NCBI GenBank assembly: GCA_016288175.1
Contig: JAEEYN010000068.1
Span: 1-24,993, forward strand
DNA: 24,993 nucleotides
Direction: 5' to 3'
DNA from: Bacillota bacterium
Lineage (GTDB): Bacteria > Bacillota > Clostridia > Christensenellales > CAG-138
The notes under the pieces were generated by a model. The model was not told the DNA's origin, searched no databases, and saw only the letters and a program-made list of their open reading frames with translations. A program made the position numbers and the translations under genes. This document shows, in pieces, positions 8,416 to 14,142 of the stretch; the first letter of the stretch is position 1, and each line of letters begins with the position of its first letter.

Positions 8416-8958
8416 ATGAAAAAGTTTGTATGTTCCGTTTGCGGCTATGTTTTTGAAGGCCCCGAAGCACCCGAAAGGTGCCCCGTCTGCAAAGCTCCCG
8501 CTTCGAAGTTCGTTGAGCAGTCCGGCGAAATGACTTGGGCTTCCGAGCATGTCGTAGGCGTTGCACAGGGCGCTCCCGAAGATATCATCAAGGATCTTCG
8601 TGCAAACTTCACCGGCGAATGCACCGAAGTCGGCATGTATCTCGCAATGGCCCGCGTTGCGCACCGCGAAGGCTATCCCGAGATCGGCCTCTACTGGGAG
8701 AAGGCCGCTTTTGAAGAAGCCGAGCATGCCGCAAAGTTTGCTGAGCTCCTCGGCGAAGTCGTTACCGACAGCACCAAGAAGAACTTGCAAATGCGCGTTG
8801 AAGCCGAGCACGGCGCAACAATGGGCAAGACCGATCTCGCAAAGCGCGCAAAGGCGCTCAACCTCGACGCGATCCATGATACCGTCCATGAAATGGCCCG
8901 CGACGAGGCAAGGCACGGCAAGGCTCTGAAGGGCCTGCTCGACAGATATTTCAAATAA
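8416..8958 (+). CDS. Reverse rubrerythrin (rubredoxin–diiron fusion; NADH peroxidase component)
   Basis: 180 residues. The N-terminus is a rubredoxin-like iron site (C6xxC9, C22xxC25); the rest is a ferritin-like diiron domain with ECTEVGMYL, FEEAEHAAKF, RVEAEHGAT and DEARHGKAL carrying the Glu and ExxH-type ligands. Rubredoxin in front of the diiron domain is the order of clostridial reverse rubrerythrin, which reduces hydrogen peroxide in anaerobes with electrons from NADH:rubredoxin oxidoreductase. The last ~25 codons are duplicated at 21922–22000, at the far end of an integrated element, so the present 3' end was probably supplied by that element and rebuilds an intact gene. Confidence 0.93.
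   Translation: MKKFVCSVCGYVFEGPEAPERCPVCKAPASKFVEQSGEMTWASEHVVGVAQGAPEDIIKDLRANFTGECTEVGMYLAMARVAHREGYPEIGLYWEKAAFEEAEHAAKFAELLGEVVTDSTKKNLQMRVEAEHGATMGKTDLAKRAKALNLDAIHDTVHEMARDEARHGKALKGLLDRYFK
8890..8924. other. Candidate attL core (in the rubrerythrin 3' end)
   Basis: A 35-bp stretch inside the last 25 codons of the rubrerythrin gene is identical to 21931–21965. The wider pair 8881–8959 and 21922–22000 matches at 74 of 79 positions by eye. The crossover point must lie within or next to the identical stretch; it cannot be fixed further from one sequence. Confidence 0.75.
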
Positions 8959-8991
8959 GCCGAAAAGATAAGTGAAATAAGGGATTTTTAA

Positions 8992-9021
8992 GGAGCGAAG
9001 CTGAAGGGCTTCGCTCCTTTT
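8992..9021 (+). terminator. Terminator after the rubrerythrin gene
   Basis: Perfect 10-bp stem GGAGCGAAGC / GCTTCGCTCC with a 6-base loop and a TTTT tail. If the crossover is inside 8890–8924 this terminator came with the element; the displaced original terminator would be the one at 22017–22046. Confidence 0.9.
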
Positions 9022-9054
9022 GTGTGTTCGGTTTACAAGGTTCACTCAGAAAAG

Positions 9055-9129
9055 ACTTGTCCGAAACTTGTCCTTTCACTACTGAAAACGACTCGAAAAA
9101 GCTCAAACTTGTCCTTTCAAAACTTGTCC
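9055..9129 (+). repeat. Left-end ACTTGTCC repeats (candidate integrase arm sites)
   Basis: Four direct copies of ACTTGTCC at 9055–9062, 9066–9073, 9107–9114 and 9122–9129, three of them followed by TTT and three preceded by A. The same octamer in the same orientation occurs at 21672 and 21726 at the right end, beside the integrase gene. The stretch 9022–9370 holds no credible gene. Confidence 0.7.
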
Positions 9130-9226
9130 TTTTTGGACGCTCAAATTATACAGCATTTATAAGCAAAAATCAATTATCTTTCGCACAAATACTCATTAAC
9201 TGTCATCGACTAACTAACTGTTTTAG

Positions 9227-9244
9227 AACTACTTCTAACTACTT
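9227..9244 (+). repeat. Left-end AACTACTT pair
   Basis: AACTACTT at 9227–9234 and 9237–9244, spaced 10 bases (one helix turn). The same pair with the same 10-base spacing occurs in inverted orientation at 21736–21753. Confidence 0.6.
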
Positions 9245-9374
9245 TTTAACAACATAATAACGACTTTGAAAAGGTTCAAGAACTGTCTTGATGCGTGCCG
9301 CGGCTCTTGCTAAAAAAAAATTTTTTGGTTTTTTATGACTCTTACAGTTATGTAAGTCGCTCAACCAATCACTA

Positions 9375-9383
9375 TGCTATAAT
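9375..9383 (+). promoter_or_regulatory. Extended -10 promoter for the left-end operon
   Basis: TGCTATAAT, a perfect extended -10, with no clear -35. It would give a leader of about 100 bases before the ATG at 9495. Confidence 0.6.
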
Positions 9384-9430
9384 AAAGCCATCAAAGAGAG
9401 AGAAACAAAAACCTCTCCGAGAAAAAAATA

Positions 9431-9469
9431 GGGTGATGACCGACATCATAAATAATCTGGGTGATGACC
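9431..9469 (+). repeat. GGGTGATGACC direct repeat in the operon leader
   Basis: GGGTGATGACC occurs at 9431–9441 and 9459–9469, 28 bases apart, in the leader ahead of the first element gene. A 20-codon frame from the ATG at 9436 (MTDIINNLGDDLPSIERSSK) ends in a TGA overlapping the ATG of the next gene, but lacks a well-placed ribosome binding site. Confidence 0.45.
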
Positions 9470-9494
9470 TACCATCAATAGAAAGGAGTTCAAA

Positions 9495-10064
9495 ATGAAC
9501 ATCACTATCAACAGCAAAAAGAATGCCATCGAAGTAACCAAGTCCTTCTACGACGCAGCTTCAATTTATGGAAGTAAAGAGTACAAGACTCTTCAGACCG
9601 CCAAGAAGGAGAACCCCGACTACCGTGTAGTAACTAAGAAGCACCGAATAGCTTCCACCAACAGCGTTCCTAACCTTTCTTATGAAGATATGGAAAACTA
9701 CATCATTGCTCACGATGATGATGGTTCCATAATGAAGGAATTCTTAGACCTTCGCGGATTGTCTGATGAAGCCGCCGAGCTTGGAGTAAAGTCAGAGCGT
9801 TATGCCGAAATACTGACTTGGTTCAAGGCGAAGTTCCCCGCATATGCAGCTTTTATCGAAAAGCGTAATGAGCGCATCAAGGAGGCAAAGAAAGCTGCTG
9901 AGGAAAAGAAAGAAGCCGCCATCCGCGAGAAGCGAAAGGCTGAAGTCAAGAGGATTGCTGACAAGCAAGAAAAATTCAGGCTCGATAGAAAGCCCGCGGC
10001 AAAAGATGAGCCCGCTCTTGAGACTGGAATGGGCAAGATTATTGATATCGCAGAAAGGAGGTAA
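9495..10064 (+). CDS. Unknown protein, paralogue of the next gene
   Basis: 189 residues, function not recognised. The N-terminal ~80 residues (SFYDAASIYGSKEYKTLQ, NPDYRVVTKKH, LSYEDMENYII) align with the next gene product, so the two are tandem paralogues sharing a domain with the pattern F…A…GSKEY..LQ…P.Y.VVT…L.Y..M..YI. Residues about 125–165 are rich in Lys, Glu, Ala and Arg and should form a long charged helix or coiled coil. The AAAGGAG site is well placed. It is the first gene of the element's left operon, 6 bases before its paralogue. A nucleic-acid or replication-related role is possible from the charge, but this is a guess. Confidence 0.8.
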   Translation: MNITINSKKNAIEVTKSFYDAASIYGSKEYKTLQTAKKENPDYRVVTKKHRIASTNSVPNLSYEDMENYIIAHDDDGSIMKEFLDLRGLSDEAAELGVKSERYAEILTWFKAKFPAYAAFIEKRNERIKEAKKAAEEKKEAAIREKRKAEVKRIADKQEKFRLDRKPAAKDEPALETGMGKIIDIAERR

Positions 10065-10070
10065 TCAATT

Positions 10071-10520
10071 ATGACTAACTACGCAAGAATTGACCATTCG
10101 GACGGCGGAAAGATTGTTATGGACAGAACTTTTGCCAAGAACGCAGCAATCGTTGGTTCCAAAGAGTACAATCAGCTCCAAAGGGCTATGAAGGATTATC
10201 CTAACTACGAAGTAGTAACACGTCAGATAAAGAAGAAGTCCGGCCAAGAGCACTATGCCGACCTAACCTACGATTATATGCGTGAATACATTCTTACATT
10301 TGAACCCGCCGAAACTTTAGATGAAGCGCTCGCTGAGTTCAGCCGTCTTCAAAGGAAGTCTGACAAGAACAAGAAATCCCGCTATCCCGCCGTCAAGAAG
10401 TGGTTTATTGAACAGTATCCAGAAGTAAAAGATGTTGGCGCTCGGTCTATTGACGAAATACTGAGGTCTCGCACTCCAAATAGGCTTCCAAGTATTATCG
10501 TCTTCAAGAAAGGAGCGTAA
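10071..10520 (+). CDS. Unknown protein, paralogue of the preceding gene
   Basis: 149 residues. It contains DRTFAKNAAIVGSKEYNQLQ, YPNYEVVTRQIKKKS and LTYDYMREYIL, matching the first half of the preceding gene product, but lacks its long charged C-terminal helix and instead ends in a second small region (KSRYPAVKKWFIEQYPEV, then RTPNRLPSIIV). The segment WF(I/K)…(Y/F)P also occurs in the paralogue (ILTWFKAKFPAY), so the similarity probably runs over most of the protein. The ribosome binding site is the AGGAGG inside the end of the previous gene, suggesting translational coupling. No known function recognised. Confidence 0.8.
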   Translation: MTNYARIDHSDGGKIVMDRTFAKNAAIVGSKEYNQLQRAMKDYPNYEVVTRQIKKKSGQEHYADLTYDYMREYILTFEPAETLDEALAEFSRLQRKSDKNKKSRYPAVKKWFIEQYPEVKDVGARSIDEILRSRTPNRLPSIIVFKKGA

Positions 10521-10540
10521 TGTAGAAAAATCTGTTCGAC

Positions 10541-10620
10541 GCGGGCAGCATAATCAAAAGATCTTTGTACCTCTCTTTCTCTTTTCTAAATCTCCTTTTC
10601 TTTTGATTGATTATGCGCCC
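10541..10620. other. Long imperfect hairpin with a pyrimidine-rich loop
   Basis: GGGC-GCATAATC…AAAAG at the left (10543–10560) pairs with CTTTTGATTGATTATGCGCCC at the right (10600–10620), with a 4-base bulge. The ~40-base loop is almost all C and T. It lies in the 147-base gap between two operon genes; it lacks a T-tract after the stem, so it is not a standard terminator. Confidence 0.5.
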
Positions 10621-10667
10621 TTGCGGAAAACGTTTGGTGAAAGAAGCAATTTGTATAGGAGACGATT

Positions 10668-11453
10668 ATGGAACAGTTAGAATTGCGTGAATACTCAAGA
10701 AATGAAATGGCCGATATGTTATCTCTGAACATCAACAGCAGCAACTTCCGGCGGGACGTGCTCAGCAAGCTCGAAAAATGGGGCTATACGTGCGACTATC
10801 CGCCGCGGCGCTCGATAACGATACTATCGAGACCAGAAACGCCGGAAGAGCGGCTGCGCGAAATCCTGATAAGGGTTTTGAATATGGATGTTCAAATAAA
10901 TCCAATACAGTTTGCTTGTTTCATCGCGGCGTTCAACAGCATTGACGGCTTTGAAGGAATGCCTTGGGCTGAGAGAGTTGAAGCTCTCCACGAACGATAT
11001 GGGTTCTATGTTTGTGAAAGAACTCTCAGTAATTGGTGCAGCAAGCTCTACGACTTGGGAATAATTACAAGAGCCGGAACATCCTCCGCTTGGATGACTA
11101 CAATAAGCAACGGGCTCAAAACCAGAAGACGCTTGCAGCCAGAAGAACAAGAGGAAATTGAGGCATACTTCAAACGGCGCGGCGAGCTGCAACAGGAATT
11201 CTATAAAGAGAGCACGTTGCCGCCCATAGAGGCAAGGAAAACGTCCTACCGCAGCGCATACAGTATCCTATGGCAAGAATACGGTTGCTGCTATTATTAC
11301 TGTAAGGCTCTTATGCTTGGAATAAACTTTGATGGTTATGCTGAAGAGATATTCCAGATATATGAGCTTGTGGATGAAATCAATCCGGACTTCACAGTGA
11401 TTGCGCCCGCCATCCCCCCGGCTGCTGCCGCCCCTGCCTCTGCGAACGCATAG
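10668..11453 (+). CDS. Unknown element protein with possible winged-helix segments
   Basis: 261 residues. No family recognised. The N-terminus (YSRNEMADMLSLNINSSNFRRDVLSKLEKWGY) reads like a helix-turn-helix, and residues about 103–125 (ALHERYGFYVCERTLSNWCSKLYDLGII) like a second winged-helix unit. The C-terminus is an Ala/Pro tail (TVIAPAIPPAAAAPASANA). ATAGGAGA precedes the ATG. The stop is TAG; if TAG were read through, as suspected for two genes downstream, the protein would gain only eight residues before TGA at 11475. It may regulate or initiate an element function, but this is inferred from the fold guess alone. Confidence 0.75.
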   Translation: MEQLELREYSRNEMADMLSLNINSSNFRRDVLSKLEKWGYTCDYPPRRSITILSRPETPEERLREILIRVLNMDVQINPIQFACFIAAFNSIDGFEGMPWAERVEALHERYGFYVCERTLSNWCSKLYDLGIITRAGTSSAWMTTISNGLKTRRRLQPEEQEEIEAYFKRRGELQQEFYKESTLPPIEARKTSYRSAYSILWQEYGCCYYYCKALMLGINFDGYAEEIFQIYELVDEINPDFTVIAPAIPPAAAAPASANA

Positions 11454-11511
11454 ACAAAAAAGATTTGTCAAAGTTGATTAAACATATAGAAACAATTTTC
11501 AAGATAATATG

Positions 11512-11537
11512 AGAGGAGGATAAGACCTCCTCTTTTA
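11512..11537 (+). terminator. Terminator or attenuator before the HNH gene
   Basis: AGAGGAGG / CCTCCTCT 8-bp stem with a 6-base loop, followed by TTTATTATTT. It separates 10668–11453 from the HNH gene, whose ribosome binding site AAAGGAGG follows 12 bases later. Confidence 0.75.
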
Positions 11538-11561
11538 TTATTTCCGAAAGGAGGTTCCTGT

Positions 11562-11909
11562 ATGAACCAATAGCATAATGAAGTCTGGAAGCCCGTTGAG
11601 GGTTCAGACGAAAAATACCTTGTCAGCTCATTAGGAAGGGTTAAGAGTCTCAAGAGCGGCAAGCCAAGAATACTGAAGACCTTTGTGAACAACAAAGGAT
11701 ATGAGCGTGTAGCTCTCTCTATCGACGGCGAAGTGCGCTATTATCTTGTCAGCCGCCTTGTAGCGTAGGCGTTCTGCCCGAACGATGACCCGCTGCACAA
11801 AACAACGGTTGACCACATCGACGGAAATAAGCTGAACAACCGTGCGGAAAACCTTCGATGGTTGAGCCTTTCCGATAACGTTAAACAATACTATAACAAA
11901 TGGAGGTGA
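11562..11909 (+). CDS. HNH endonuclease (NUMOD4–HNH) with two in-frame TAG codons
   Basis: The frame ATG AAC CAA TAG … TGA is 115 codons with TAG at 11571–11573 and 11766–11768. Reading through, it gives a textbook small HNH homing-type endonuclease: HNEVWKPVEGSDEKYLVSSL plus GRVKSL (NUMOD4), then KGYERVALSIDG, YYLVSRLVA-TAG-AF, and TVDHIDGNKLNNRAENLRWL (HNH with the DH catalytic pair). AAAGGAGG is 7 bases before the ATG; the TGA stop lies 4 bases before the next gene and its GGAGGTG contains it, which is normal operon spacing. Both TAGs sit where a Gln (CAG) is plausible: RLVAQAF is common in the family. It is either a pseudogene with two nonsense changes and no other damage, or a gene in which TAG is read as an amino acid. 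Confidence 0.75.
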
Positions 11910-11913
11910 AAAT

Positions 11914-12114
11914 ATGAGCGTGTTCGATGATTCATTAGCTTTTCAGACAATGCGACACGTTCCCGAATACTATCCGGAAATGTGTTATGACGGCTTTTCC
12001 CCTGAGGAAATAATGTTTGCCGCCCATAAAAAGATTCTTGATGACTATGAGGCCAACAACGATGACGGAGACGGCGGAGAGCCCGAATTCCATCTTGTGA
12101 TTGAGGTGAAATGA
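11914..12114 (+). CDS. Small acidic protein of unknown function
   Basis: 66 residues, MSVFDDSLAFQTMRHVPEYY…, with an Asp/Asn/Gly-rich acidic stretch (DYEANNDDGDGGEPEF) near the C-terminus. GGAGGTG lies 6 bases before the ATG and overlaps the HNH gene's stop. The TGA is followed at once by the ribosome binding site and ATG of the next small gene. Not recognised; small acidic proteins like this occur in mobile elements. Confidence 0.65.
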   Translation: MSVFDDSLAFQTMRHVPEYYPEMCYDGFSPEEIMFAAHKKILDDYEANNDDGDGGEPEFHLVIEVK

Positions 12115-12115
12115 A

Positions 12116-12253
12116 ATGGCAAAGAAAAAAGAAGATAAAAAGAAAAAGCGAGAGAAAGAACTCTCCGCTTACATCTTTTAGATGCTTGAAAGAGCATTTG
12201 AGGAAGCGGCAAAGAAGGGCCTTGAGGAAGCCTTTAAGGACTTCAAGATATAA
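12116..12253 (+). CDS. Small Lys/Glu-rich protein with an in-frame TAG codon
   Basis: From the ATG at 12116 (GAGGTGA 6 bases upstream) the frame reads MAKKKEDKKKKREKELSAYI-F, TAG at 12179–12181, then MLERAFEEAAKKGLEEAFKD and FKI, ending in TAA, 45 codons in all. With TAG as Gln the product is one continuous charged amphipathic helix, and a terminator starts 3 bases after the TAA. A longer overlapping open frame starting at 12111 runs straight through that terminator and into the divergent HTH gene, so it is unlikely. Alternatively there are two tiny genes, the second starting at the ATG right after TAG. Confidence 0.5.
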
Positions 12254-12256
12254 ACT

Positions 12257-12294
12257 GACGGCGGGACTTAATCGTTTGTCCCGCCGTCTTTCGT
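12257..12294 (+). terminator. Terminator of the left-end operon
   Basis: Perfect 11-bp stem GACGGCGGGAC / GTCCCGCCGTC (12257–12267 and 12278–12288) with a 10-base loop, followed by TTTCGTTTCT. The following 12295–12530 is GC-rich (including a GGCCGCGGCC palindrome) and shows no credible gene. Confidence 0.85.
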
Positions 12295-12530
12295 TTCTCT
12301 CCGTCCGAACCGAACCAGAAGAACAGCAAACCGCCGAGGCCGTTCCCGGAACAGAATTGCCATTTCGGGAGGCCGCGGCCCGCGCAAAAATCACAAGGCC
12401 GCCAGCTCAGGATAAATCCCGAAACACGCCCCGCCCCTTTGATGCTATGAGCGCATTAAGCCGCGGCGCTTTTTCCGCCATCTTCTCCGCGCTCTATTGG
12501 AGCTGCTTTGCTCTGAGTGCGCGAAAGCCT

Positions 12531-12755
12531 TTACTGCTCCCCCGCCTGATTATCTTCTTTGATGTACTCCATCAAATCAGACGGCTGACAGTCAAGCACC
12601 GTGCAGATTTTGTCCAATGCATCAATAGGCAGATGCTTCACCGTGCCGAGGCAGATGGCGGAGACCGTCGGAGGACGAATTCCCGTGCGCTCAGCCAATT
12701 CCTTCTGCGTCATCTCTCTGATTGCGAGCATTACTTTGACCTTGAACTTAATCAT
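12531..12755 (-). CDS. XRE/Cro-type helix-turn-helix repressor
   Basis: 74 residues. The HTH is clear: REMTQKELAERTGIRPPTVSAI (about 13–35), followed by DALDKICTVLDCQPSDLMEYI, the helix pattern of small Cro/C1 proteins of the YozG type. GGAGGAGG is about 10 bases before the ATG. It is transcribed leftwards from a consensus promoter that is interleaved with that of the rightward operon, and palindromes lie in both promoter spacers. By analogy with phage repressors it should repress the rightward operon and itself; this is inference from layout. Confidence 0.9.
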   Translation of the reverse strand: MIKFKVKVMLAIREMTQKELAERTGIRPPTVSAICLGTVKHLPIDALDKICTVLDCQPSDLMEYIKEDNQAGEQ

Positions 12756-12790
12756 TTTATTAAGCCCACCTCCTCCATTATACTAACAAG

Positions 12791-12819
12791 AGTATAGCAC
12801 GAATTTCGTAGTCTGTCAA
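12791..12819 (-). promoter_or_regulatory. Leftward promoter of the XRE repressor, with operator in the spacer
   Basis: On the minus strand, TTGACA (12814–12819) and TATACT (12791–12796) with a 17-base spacer. The perfect palindrome ACGAATTTCGT (12799–12809) lies inside the spacer. Confidence 0.85.
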
Positions 12820-12894
12820 TACGTTTAGCGAAAATATATTTACGAATTTCGTCATTAATTTACGAAAAGGGTATTGACACGATACGCTTTTCGT
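12799..12894. promoter_or_regulatory. Operator array ACGAATTTCGT
   Basis: Perfect 11-bp palindromes at 12799–12809 and 12842–12852, a near copy ACGCTTTTCGT at 12884–12894, and weaker partial matches at 12821–12831 and 12862–12869. The first and third lie in the two promoter spacers; the second lies between the promoters. This spacing fits cooperative binding by the divergent XRE protein. Confidence 0.8.
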
Positions 12895-12902
12895 AGTATA
12901 AT
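12874..12902 (+). promoter_or_regulatory. Rightward consensus promoter, with operator in the spacer
   Basis: TTGACA (12874–12879), 17-base spacer, TATAAT (12897–12902): a full consensus sigma-A promoter, which would be very strong unless repressed. The ACGCTTTTCGT operator fills the spacer. Confidence 0.9.
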
Positions 12903-12948
12903 AGACGTGTCGAAAGGCAAGAGAACAAAACCAAAGGAGATTAAAACA

Positions 12949-13227
12949 ATGAGCGCAAACGAAATGATTAAGAACATCGAAGCCCTTCAGGAGATGGAAG
13001 CATTCCTTGAGGAAGTAAAGAACGAGACCGAGGCTCTCCGTGACAGCATAAAGGCGGATATGCTCGCCAAGGGCATTGATGAGATGGAAGTCGGGCAGTA
13101 CATAGTCCGTTGGACACCGGTTCTCACCACGAGGTTCGACAGCACAGGCTTCAAGAAGAGCCACGGCGACCTCTACAAAGAGTTCACCAAGCAGACCGCA
13201 TCGAGGCGCTTCTCGATAAGCTGCTGA
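12949..13227 (+). CDS. Small conserved mobile-element protein of unknown function
   Basis: 92 residues, MSANEMIKNIEALQEMEAFL… with a coiled-coil N-terminal half (many Glu/Lys/Leu) and a C-terminal part YIVRWTPVLTTRFDSTGFKK … YKEFTKQTASRRFSIS. I recognise the RFD-FKK-FTKQT-SRRF pattern as one common in small proteins of Bacillota phages and mobile elements, without a known function. AAAGGAGA is 8 bases before the ATG; the frame upstream of this ATG would cover the promoter. It is the first gene of the switch-controlled rightward operon, followed by the SprT-like gene and the small recombinase. Confidence 0.85.
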   Translation: MSANEMIKNIEALQEMEAFLEEVKNETEALRDSIKADMLAKGIDEMEVGQYIVRWTPVLTTRFDSTGFKKSHGDLYKEFTKQTASRRFSISC

Positions 13228-13234
13228 AGATAAA

Positions 13235-13276
13235 GGCTCCCTGCGCGAGCCGTCCAAAGCAAGAGCGCGGGGAGCC
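13235..13276 (+). other. Hairpin in the gap before the SprT-like gene
   Basis: GGCTCCC/GGGAGCC with an inner GCGC/GCGC pairing, no T-tract. A second weaker pairing (GAGAGG…CCTCTC) and a CCTGTC/GACAGG pair overlap it downstream up to the ribosome binding site, so the leader of 13357 could adopt alternative folds. Confidence 0.4.
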
Positions 13277-13356
13277 AATCCCAAACCAACAGAATGGAGA
13301 GGGCAAGCACATTATAACCTGTCCTCTCCCACCAATCAAGACAGGAGAGAAAGATT

Positions 13357-14007
13357 ATGAAAGAGCTCACAAGCTACAACCGCGCTGCGGGATACCTCAA
13401 CAAGATTTTCGACCTTCTCAACAATCGTTTCTTTGAAGGTGCACTTTCAAGGCCGACCATCACCATTCAGTCAACGCCGCGTGCGTTCGGGCACTTCTCG
13501 CTGCGGGAGGACACTTGGATCAGCAAGCTTGGCGGAACGCACGAGATAAACATCGGAGCAGGAACGCTTGCCAGACCTATCGAGGATATCACAGCAACGC
13601 TTCTTCACGAGATGGTTCACTACTACAACTTCACCAAAGGCATCAAGGATTGCAGCAGAAGCAACACTTACCACAACAAGAGGTTCAAAGAAGCTGCTGA
13701 AGCGCACGGACTGAGCGTTAAGCACAGCGAACGCTATGGATGGACGGAGACCGAGCCAACAGAGGAATTGTTAGACTTTGTGATAGAGAACGGCTTGACG
13801 GACATTCTGCTGAACCGTAACGAGCAGCCAAGCTTCCACATCACCGGGACGGGAACGCACAGCGGGACGATGACCGGAACCGCGGGAGGCAGGAAGAGCA
13901 GCACAAGGAAATATGTTTGTCCTTGCTGCGGAATGAGCGTTCGAGCGACCAAGGCTGTCAACATCGCGTGCCTTGACTGCAACGAGACCTTAGTTCTCGC
14001 TGAGTGA
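13357..14007 (+). CDS. SprT-like zinc metalloprotease-fold protein
   Basis: 216 residues. The N-terminal domain is SprT-like: YLNKIFDLLNNRFFEGALSR, HEINIG, then the HExxH site LLHEMVHYYN (about 86–95) with a further His/Tyr-rich stretch SNTYHNKRFKEAAEAHGL. The C-terminal end is a zinc ribbon, CPCC and CLDC. SprT/Spartan relatives act on DNA–protein crosslinks in eukaryotes; the short forms in Bacillota mobile elements have no established role. Residues about 165–180 are a Thr/Gly-rich linker. ACAGGAGAG precedes the ATG. It is the second gene of the switch-controlled operon. Confidence 0.88.
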   Translation: MKELTSYNRAAGYLNKIFDLLNNRFFEGALSRPTITIQSTPRAFGHFSLREDTWISKLGGTHEINIGAGTLARPIEDITATLLHEMVHYYNFTKGIKDCSRSNTYHNKRFKEAAEAHGLSVKHSERYGWTETEPTEELLDFVIENGLTDILLNRNEQPSFHITGTGTHSGTMTGTAGGRKSSTRKYVCPCCGMSVRATKAVNIACLDCNETLVLAE

Positions 14008-14014
14008 ACCAAAA

Positions 14015-14113
14015 GGGGCGGCAAGTTCGTAAAACTGGACTAATACGAACACTAAAAGCCAACAGTTCCGCCATCAAGCGAAAGCCGCGGCGATAATGCG
14101 AACTTTCCGCCCC
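14015..14113. repeat. Inverted repeat ahead of the small recombinase gene
   Basis: GGGGCGGCAAGTTCG (14015–14029) and CGAACTTTCCGCCCC (14099–14113) are inverted copies with 14 of 15 matches. Nested in them are GTTCGTA (14025–14031) and TACGAAC (14044–14050), and a third TACGAAC at 14119–14125. This is either a structured leader or a recombination site for the adjacent recombinase. Confidence 0.6.
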
Positions 14114-14142
14114 TGTTATACGAACTTTTATAGGAGGCCAAT

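Noticed and set aside
9055..9129. CRISPR array from the repeated ACTTGTCC octamers
   Set aside because: The repeats are only 8 bases, unevenly spaced, and no cas genes are present.
9431..9469. Iterons of a replication origin
   Set aside because: Only two copies, no replication initiator gene recognised; better described as a leader repeat.
9295..9498. 67-codon frame before the first element gene
   Set aside because: It covers the A/T tract and promoter and has no ribosome binding site; only its last 20 codons might form a leader peptide.
12111..12797. 228-codon open frame on the plus strand through the operon terminator
   Set aside because: It crosses a perfect 11-bp stem terminator and the whole divergent XRE gene; its first part is the out-of-frame shadow of the small 12116 gene.
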